In this document: in pieces, positions 59,458 to 64,000 of the stretch
Layout of the letters: every line of letters starts with the position of its first letter
Numbering within the stretch: the stretch's first letter is position 1
Origin: JAVVWB01 sp036652335
Lineage (GTDB): Bacteria; Synergistota; Synergistia; Synergistales; Synergistaceae
Length of the DNA stretch: 64,000 bases
Direction: 5' to 3'
Assembly (NCBI GenBank): GCA_036652335.1
Contig: JAVVWB010000005.1
Span: 1 to 64,000, forward strand
Translations under genes and position numbers: made by a program
Notes under the pieces: generated by a model
What the model was told of the DNA's origin: nothing
What the model saw: the letters and a program-made list of their open reading frames with translations, nothing else
Database searches by the model: none

Positions 59458-59773
59458 AATATTTAATTTAATAGGTCTCTCAAAAAGAGCTGGAAGGGTA
59501 GCAGTAGGTCAAGACAATGTTTTCTTGCTTATAAAAAATCCAAGCCCAATGTTGGTAATAGTAACAGATGATGTTTCTCAAGGTGTTATTAGAAAAGTAA
59601 ATACTTCAATAGAAAGAAACGCATCAAAATTATTAATATTGAACGGGATAACTAGATATGACTTAGGTCAAGTTTTAGGGGTAAATGCGGCACAAATTAT
59701 TGCATATCCAATTGATGATAGTTTTGCTGTTAAAATTTTAGAAGAAAATGATAGGGGCGGTGCTAATGAGTAA
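59438..59773 (+). CDS. L7Ae-family RNA-binding protein (YlxQ)
   Basis: About 111 residues of L7Ae/L30e/Gadd45 fold: KIFNLIGLSKRAGRVAVGQDNVF at the start and LVIVTDDVSQGV..KLLILNGITRYDLGQVLGVNAAQIIAY. Such proteins bind kink-turn RNA. The start is either ATG at 59438 or the adjacent ATG at 59441, within rnpM; no clear binding site. It overlaps infB by 8 bases. Confidence 0.88.
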   Translation: MMNLSNKIFNLIGLSKRAGRVAVGQDNVFLLIKNPSPMLVIVTDDVSQGVIRKVNTSIERNASKLLILNGITRYDLGQVLGVNAAQIIAYPIDDSFAVKILEENDRGGANE

Positions 59774-61769
59774 AATGAGAGTGTATGAACTTGCCAAACT
59801 TTTGGAAAAAACAAATTCGGAAATGGTAGATCTTTTGGGGAAATTAGGTGTCTCAGTAAAATCCCACATGAGCTCTGTTGATGATTCAGTTGTAACGTTA
59901 GTAGAAAATTCTCTTAAAGGGAAGGCAACAGACGAAATTCTTGTTGCTGAAGTAAAAGAGGTAAAAATAAAAAAAGGTGCATCTATAACAGATGTGGCTA
60001 ATGCAATAGGAGAAAAAACGGCAACCGTTGTTAAGTCTTTGATTATGTCAGGACTAATGGTGCCAGCTACATCTACTGCAAATGATAATGTACTTGAAAT
60101 CCTTGCAAGCGAATATGGAATAAAATTCGTTTTTGCTACAGAAGAAATTGAAAGTAAACAAGATGAAACCACAAAAGATAACCTAATAAAAACCGTATCT
60201 TCAAACCGTAAAGCACCTAAGAAGAAAAAGAATAATTCAAATTGTTCCAAGGGATTAGTTAGTAGGCCTCCTATCGTAACGGTTATGGGACACGTTGACC
60301 ACGGGAAAACGACTCTACTTGACTCAATAAGAAACACAAGAGTTACAGAAAGAGAAGCCGGAGGTATTACACAGCATATAGGAGCGTCAAGAGTAAATTG
60401 CAATGGAAACGTAATTGTATTCTTGGATACCCCAGGACACGAAGCATTTACCTCTATGAGAGCTCGTGGTGCACAGGTTACAGATATTGCAATACTTGTT
60501 GTAGCAGCTGATGATGGAATAAAGCCTCAAACTGTAGAAGCTCTAAATCATGCTAAAGCGGCAGGAGTACCTATTGTTGTTGCTGTAAATAAAATGGACA
60601 AACCTGAAGCAAATCCTGATAGAGTAAGACAACAATTATCAGACCAAGGACTTATCCCCGAAGAATGGGGAGGAGATACAATTATGGTTGATGTCGCAGC
60701 TAAAAAAGGAACAAACGTTGACCAGTTGTTAGAAATGGTTCTTCTCGTAGCTGAAATGCAAGAACTAAAAGCGGATAAAAGTGCAGATCCAGAGGGAACA
60801 GTAATCGAAGCAAACCTTGATAAGGGAAAAGGTCCTGTCGCTACCGTTATTGTGCAATCAGGTACATTGCGTAGAGGCGATATAATCTATACAGGTACAG
60901 CTTGGGGCAAAATAAGAGCCATGATTGATGATAGTGGAAAGACTATAAATGAGGCTGGACCAAGTACACCTGTTGAAATACTTGGTTTGGAAAATGTTCC
61001 TCAGCCTGGAGAAAGATTCAAGATTCTTTCTTCCGAGAGAGACGCACGTGATTTAATGGCACAGAACGAAATTGAAAGAAGAGAAATAGAACAGAATAAG
61101 GGCAAAAGATTAACTCTAGAAGAACTGTATGAGAAAATGCAGACAGAAGAAGTCCCACAACTTAGCCTAGTCCTTAAAACTGATGTTCAAGGGTCGCTTG
61201 AAGCATTCCATGCGTCTCTTGTAAAAATGAACACAGAAGCTGTTTCTGTAAATATCGTCCACGAAGGTGTAGGACGTATCTCTGAATCAGACGTAATGCT
61301 TGCATCGGCTTCTAATGGCATTATAATTGGATTTAACGTTCGCCCTGACAATAATGCAAAAAAAGTTGCGGAAATAGAGGGAGTTCAAATCCGTCTATAC
61401 CAAGTAATTTATGACATGCTCGATGACGTAAAAGCTGCTATGGAAGGTATGCTTGAGCCTGAATTAAGAGAAAATACTTTAGGAACAGCTGAAATAAGAG
61501 AAATGTTTAGAGTCCCTAAAATAGGTAGTATTGCTGGATGTAGAGTATTAGATGGTTTACTACGAAGAAATGCAAAAGTACGTCTAATAAGAGATGGGGT
61601 TGTTTTTTGGAATGGAGAACTTTCCAGCCTTAAGCACTTTAAGGAAGACGTTAGAGAGATAAAATCTGGTAATGAATGTGGACTCAGCTTTGAAAAATTC
61701 CAAGATTTCAAAGTCGGCGATGTAGTGGAAGCATACGAAATAATAAAAGAGAAAAAATTATTAGATTAA
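59766..61769 (+). CDS. infB: translation initiation factor IF-2
   Basis: IF-2 is the GTPase that brings initiator fMet-tRNA to the 30S subunit. The protein of 667 residues has an IF2_N domain (MRVYELAKLLEKTNSEMVDLLGKLG), a short basic linker, and the G domain with GHVDHGKT at 175-182, DTPGHEAF and NKMDKPEAN, then the C-terminal domains. AGGGGCGG precedes the ATG at 59766; the frame reaches 59748 but without support. The N-terminal linker is short compared with E. coli. Confidence 0.97.
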   Translation: MSKMRVYELAKLLEKTNSEMVDLLGKLGVSVKSHMSSVDDSVVTLVENSLKGKATDEILVAEVKEVKIKKGASITDVANAIGEKTATVVKSLIMSGLMVPATSTANDNVLEILASEYGIKFVFATEEIESKQDETTKDNLIKTVSSNRKAPKKKKNNSNCSKGLVSRPPIVTVMGHVDHGKTTLLDSIRNTRVTEREAGGITQHIGASRVNCNGNVIVFLDTPGHEAFTSMRARGAQVTDIAILVVAADDGIKPQTVEALNHAKAAGVPIVVAVNKMDKPEANPDRVRQQLSDQGLIPEEWGGDTIMVDVAAKKGTNVDQLLEMVLLVAEMQELKADKSADPEGTVIEANLDKGKGPVATVIVQSGTLRRGDIIYTGTAWGKIRAMIDDSGKTINEAGPSTPVEILGLENVPQPGERFKILSSERDARDLMAQNEIERREIEQNKGKRLTLEELYEKMQTEEVPQLSLVLKTDVQGSLEAFHASLVKMNTEAVSVNIVHEGVGRISESDVMLASASNGIIIGFNVRPDNNAKKVAEIEGVQIRLYQVIYDMLDDVKAAMEGMLEPELRENTLGTAEIREMFRVPKIGSIAGCRVLDGLLRRNAKVRLIRDGVVFWNGELSSLKHFKEDVREIKSGNECGLSFEKFQDFKVGDVVEAYEIIKEKKLLD

Positions 61770-61852
61770 AACAGATGGTTTCTTCATTGTTGCTAACTTA
61801 TGAATAAAACGGTTGTTTATGCTTTAATAAAATAAGGTTTGGGGGTGCGCAG

Positions 61853-62218
61853 ATGACTACGCATCGTATAGACAGAATTAATAAAGAATTTTTGAGACAA
61901 ATATCCGAAATTTTACAGCTCAGAATAAAAAATGAGATTGTAGCTAATGCAATTTTGACAAAAGTAAATGTATCCAGAGATTTAGGTTACGCAAAAGTAC
62001 TATATACATTTATTGATCCATCCATAAAAGAGACGCTACAGCAAGGATTGGATAATGCTGCAGGACAAGTTCGTTCTATACTAGGAAAAGAAATGAAATT
62101 AAGAACTGTTCCTGAACTACATTTTATATATGATGATTCTGAAGCTAAGGCAAGGGCTATGGATGAATTGCTTGATAGAGTTGCTGCTATGGATGCAGAA
62201 AGAGCAAAGGGTCTCTAG
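61853..62218 (+). CDS. rbfA: ribosome-binding factor A
   Basis: RbfA binds the 30S subunit and aids 16S rRNA 5' end maturation, also in cold adaptation. The 121-residue protein has RIDRINKEFLRQISEILQLRI, VNVSRDLGYAKVLYTFI and LRTVPELHFIYDDSEAKARAMDELLDRV, the family's three blocks. GGGGGTG precedes the ATG. The gap of 83 bases after infB has no clear gene. Confidence 0.95.
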   Translation: MTTHRIDRINKEFLRQISEILQLRIKNEIVANAILTKVNVSRDLGYAKVLYTFIDPSIKETLQQGLDNAAGQVRSILGKEMKLRTVPELHFIYDDSEAKARAMDELLDRVAAMDAERAKGL

Positions 62219-62222
62219 TTTT

Positions 62223-63218
62223 ATGAATACGAAATATATCAACCTTTACAATGCAAAAGAAAAAATGAAAGACTGTAATGATTGGGTTATTATTTGTCAC
62301 GAGAATCCGGATGGAGACACTTTATGCTCAGGTCTATCTCTTTATTCTTTAGGTACAAGGCTGGGTAAAAATGTAAGGGTACTGGGTAAAGATCCTTTTC
62401 CATCAAGATATCAATTTTTACCATATGCATCTATCTATGAAAGATATTCTGAAACAGTTAGTTACGATAAGTCTTCATTGTTTATAAATGTTGATGTCGG
62501 TAACGAAGAGAGGGGCATTCCTGCTTTAACAACACAAGCAATTAACTCTTTAAATATTGATCACCACGGAGATAATAATGAGTATATGGGGATTAATATT
62601 GTGGACCCAACTGCCTCTGCAACAGTTGAGATTGTTTGTGACATAATCTGTAGCTTTGAAGAATTAACAATGACCAAAGATGAAGCGGAACTTCTTTATG
62701 TAGGATTGGTCACAGATAACGGAAATTTTCGTTTCTCTTCTACAACTTCAAAAAGCCACAGATGTGCTTCAATTCTTTTAGATGCAGGTCTAGATCCATC
62801 ATATATAGATGATGTACTTAACGAAAACTTGACCCAAGAATCCTTAATTTTATGGGGAAAGGCGTTTCTGAGAACAGAGACTTACTTAAATGGTATTGTT
62901 GCATCTTTTTGGTTGACAAAAGACGAACTTGATCATGCTAATGCTGAAATAAGTACTCTTGATGGAATTGTCAATATGTTAATGAGAATTAAAGGCATAA
63001 AGATTGCAGTTTTTATTTACTTTGATGAATTTAACGCTAAAATTAGTATTAGGACCAAAGATATGTATTCTGCAAGAGAAATTGCTACGTCTCTTGGCGG
63101 TGGCGGTCACGTTAGAGCTGCAGGAGCAAAGATGCTTGGAAATATGGATGAAATTAAGTCTAAAGTTAGAATGGAAATAATTAAATATGCAAATTTCAGG
63201 AATCCTACCAATAAATAA
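62223..63218 (+). CDS. nrnA: DHH-family phosphoesterase, NrnA-like
   Basis: About 331 residues. It has the DHH-family motifs CHENPDGDTLCSGLSL, NVDVGNEERG, NIDHHGDN and VGLVTDNGNFRFSSTT, and the DHHA1 end LGGGGHVRAAGA. This is the pattern of NrnA, which degrades nano-RNA and often hydrolyses pAp; the exact substrate is unproven. The start at 62223 follows AAAGGG; an open frame from 62130 overlaps rbfA and is unsupported. It lies between rbfA and truB, a known position for nrnA. Confidence 0.9.
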   Translation: MNTKYINLYNAKEKMKDCNDWVIICHENPDGDTLCSGLSLYSLGTRLGKNVRVLGKDPFPSRYQFLPYASIYERYSETVSYDKSSLFINVDVGNEERGIPALTTQAINSLNIDHHGDNNEYMGINIVDPTASATVEIVCDIICSFEELTMTKDEAELLYVGLVTDNGNFRFSSTTSKSHRCASILLDAGLDPSYIDDVLNENLTQESLILWGKAFLRTETYLNGIVASFWLTKDELDHANAEISTLDGIVNMLMRIKGIKIAVFIYFDEFNAKISIRTKDMYSAREIATSLGGGGHVRAAGAKMLGNMDEIKSKVRMEIIKYANFRNPTNK

Positions 63219-64000
63219 ACCGATAAATCTCAGAAGTGCTTATTGTGTTGACCTTGTCAAACGGGCGCTAGGTAGAAAAGTGAAAGTTGGACATGGTGGT
63301 ACACTCGACTCTACAGCATCCGGTTTGTTGATTGTTTTGATAGGTCAAGCTACAAGGCTAAGCAATTTTGTTATGGATTTACCAAAAGAGTACGAGGTAA
63401 CTCTTAAATTTGGAGAAGCGACATCTACAGACGATTTTTCAGGTGAAGTTATTCAAAGAGAAGAGTGGAAACACATAACAGATTCAAAGATCGATGAAAT
63501 AATTCCATCCTATCTGGGTTGGAGAATGCAAACGCCACCAGTTGTTTCTGCTGTTCATGTAAATGGAAAGAGGGCACACCGTCTCTTTAGAGATGGTGAA
63601 GACGTGGCCTTGAATCCTAAGCCAGTTTATTTTAAATCAATATCAAGAATTTCAGATTTATCTGCTCAGGGCGAAGTTTCTTTTCGTATTTTTTGTAGAA
63701 GGGGTACCTACATTAGAAGCTTTGTGCGTGATATTGCTTTTTCATTGCAATCTGTAGCTTATGTACAGAAATTATGTCGTGTGACGACAGGTAGCTTCAA
63801 TATATTAGATTCCTTATCATTAAGAGAAAAAGAAGATATCTTATATGAGAATATAATAGATAAGTTACTACCGCTATCTGCAATAACAAAAGATATGAAT
63901 ACATATGAGCTAGATGATTGTAATTCAAAGCGAATAATCGATGGGTTGCAAGTTTCAGTGTCGCAACTAAAAAGGAAGAACTTTTCTGGCGGAATAACTA
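63187..64000 (+). CDS. truB: tRNA pseudouridine(55) synthase TruB (3' end cut by window)
   Basis: TruB converts U55 in the tRNA T-loop to pseudouridine. The gene runs to the window end without a stop. It has ISGILPINKPINLRSAY, the catalytic region GHGGTLDSTASGLLIVL with the Asp (usual motif GTLDP-x-A-x-GLL, here Ser for Pro), YEVTLKFGEATSTDD, TPPVVSAVHVNGKRAHR, and CRRGTYIRSFVRDI. The ATG at 63187 overlaps nrnA by 32 bases. It is intact as far as seen (about 271 residues). Confidence 0.95.
   Translation, partial: MQISGILPINKPINLRSAYCVDLVKRALGRKVKVGHGGTLDSTASGLLIVLIGQATRLSNFVMDLPKEYEVTLKFGEATSTDDFSGEVIQREEWKHITDSKIDEIIPSYLGWRMQTPPVVSAVHVNGKRAHRLFRDGEDVALNPKPVYFKSISRISDLSAQGEVSFRIFCRRGTYIRSFVRDIAFSLQSVAYVQKLCRVTTGSFNILDSLSLREKEDILYENIIDKLLPLSAITKDMNTYELDDCNSKRIIDGLQVSVSQLKRKNFSGGIT

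Noticed and set aside
59738..60403. 221-codon minus-strand frame opposite infB
   Set aside because: Shadow of the IF-2 frame without a binding site or family likeness.

Overview
The window reads as one stretch of a bacterial chromosome: AT-rich, densely packed and mostly in tandem on the plus strand. It carries core genes throughout, and no integrase, transposase, phage gene or CRISPR array was seen. The mix of genes suggests an anaerobe, most likely of the Synergistota: a division/cell-wall cluster with a DAP-type MurE, a nine-gene V-type ATPase operon in ntp order, AddAB instead of RecBCD, a hydrogenase-regulator-like ACT protein, and molybdenum-cofactor genes including a MoeA with a C-terminal binding-protein domain. 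This placement is inferred from gene content; no 16S rRNA gene is in the window, and an anaerobic Firmicute is the main alternative.

Layout. 1-622: tRNA-Phe (5' end cut by the window edge), tRNA-Gly(GCC), a terminator, then rnpB with its own terminator. 780-17597: the division and cell-wall cluster mraZ-rsmH-ftsL-ftsI-murE-murF-mraY-murD-ftsW-murG-murC-murB-ftsQ-ftsA-ftsZ, preceded by a promoter and a clear MraZ operator of four boxes at exact 10-bp steps. 17615-25480: a radical SAM protein, a SPOR-domain membrane protein and a Moco block (moeA, moeA-PBP fusion, moaA, moaC, mog fusion). No convincing terminator was seen between mraZ and the bidirectional hairpin at 25484, so this 25-kb run could be one transcription unit or a chain of read-through units.

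25527-29985 lies on the minus strand: a P2-type cation ATPase behind a probable yybP-ykoY (Mn2+) riboswitch with its terminator, tRNA-Ala(CGC), an ACT-like regulator, a 50-residue zinc-ribbon-like protein and a flavin reductase. 30104-36582: addB and addA, both ending in a four-cysteine iron-sulfur nuclease. 36616-45433: promoter, ntpFIKECGABD and terminator; the K subunit keeps the Na+ ligands known from Enterococcus hirae, so the complex probably moves Na+.

45458-48077: tRNA-Pro(TGG) and tRNA-Gly(TCC) flank a 732-residue type-IIG-like DNA methyltransferase homologue whose catalytic NPPY is LPPH and whose SAM motif I is missing; this is the oddest protein in the window. 48137-57421: tilS-hpt-ftsH, uvrB-uvrA (overlapping by up to 89 bases) and rlmB. 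57425-64000: a promoter and leader hairpin, then the translation/transcription operon rimP-nusA-rnpM-ylxQ-infB-rbfA-nrnA-truB, with truB cut by the window end.

The genes cover four linked jobs: building and dividing the cell wall under MraZ control, cofactor supply for molybdenum/tungsten enzymes, ion balance (Na+ V-ATPase and probable Mn2+ export), and nucleic-acid upkeep (AddAB, UvrAB, ribosome assembly, RNA modification). The best candidates for something less described are the degenerate methyltransferase at 45623-47821, the riboswitch-controlled ATPase, the paired iron-sulfur nucleases in AddAB, and the unrecognised domain fused to MogA.
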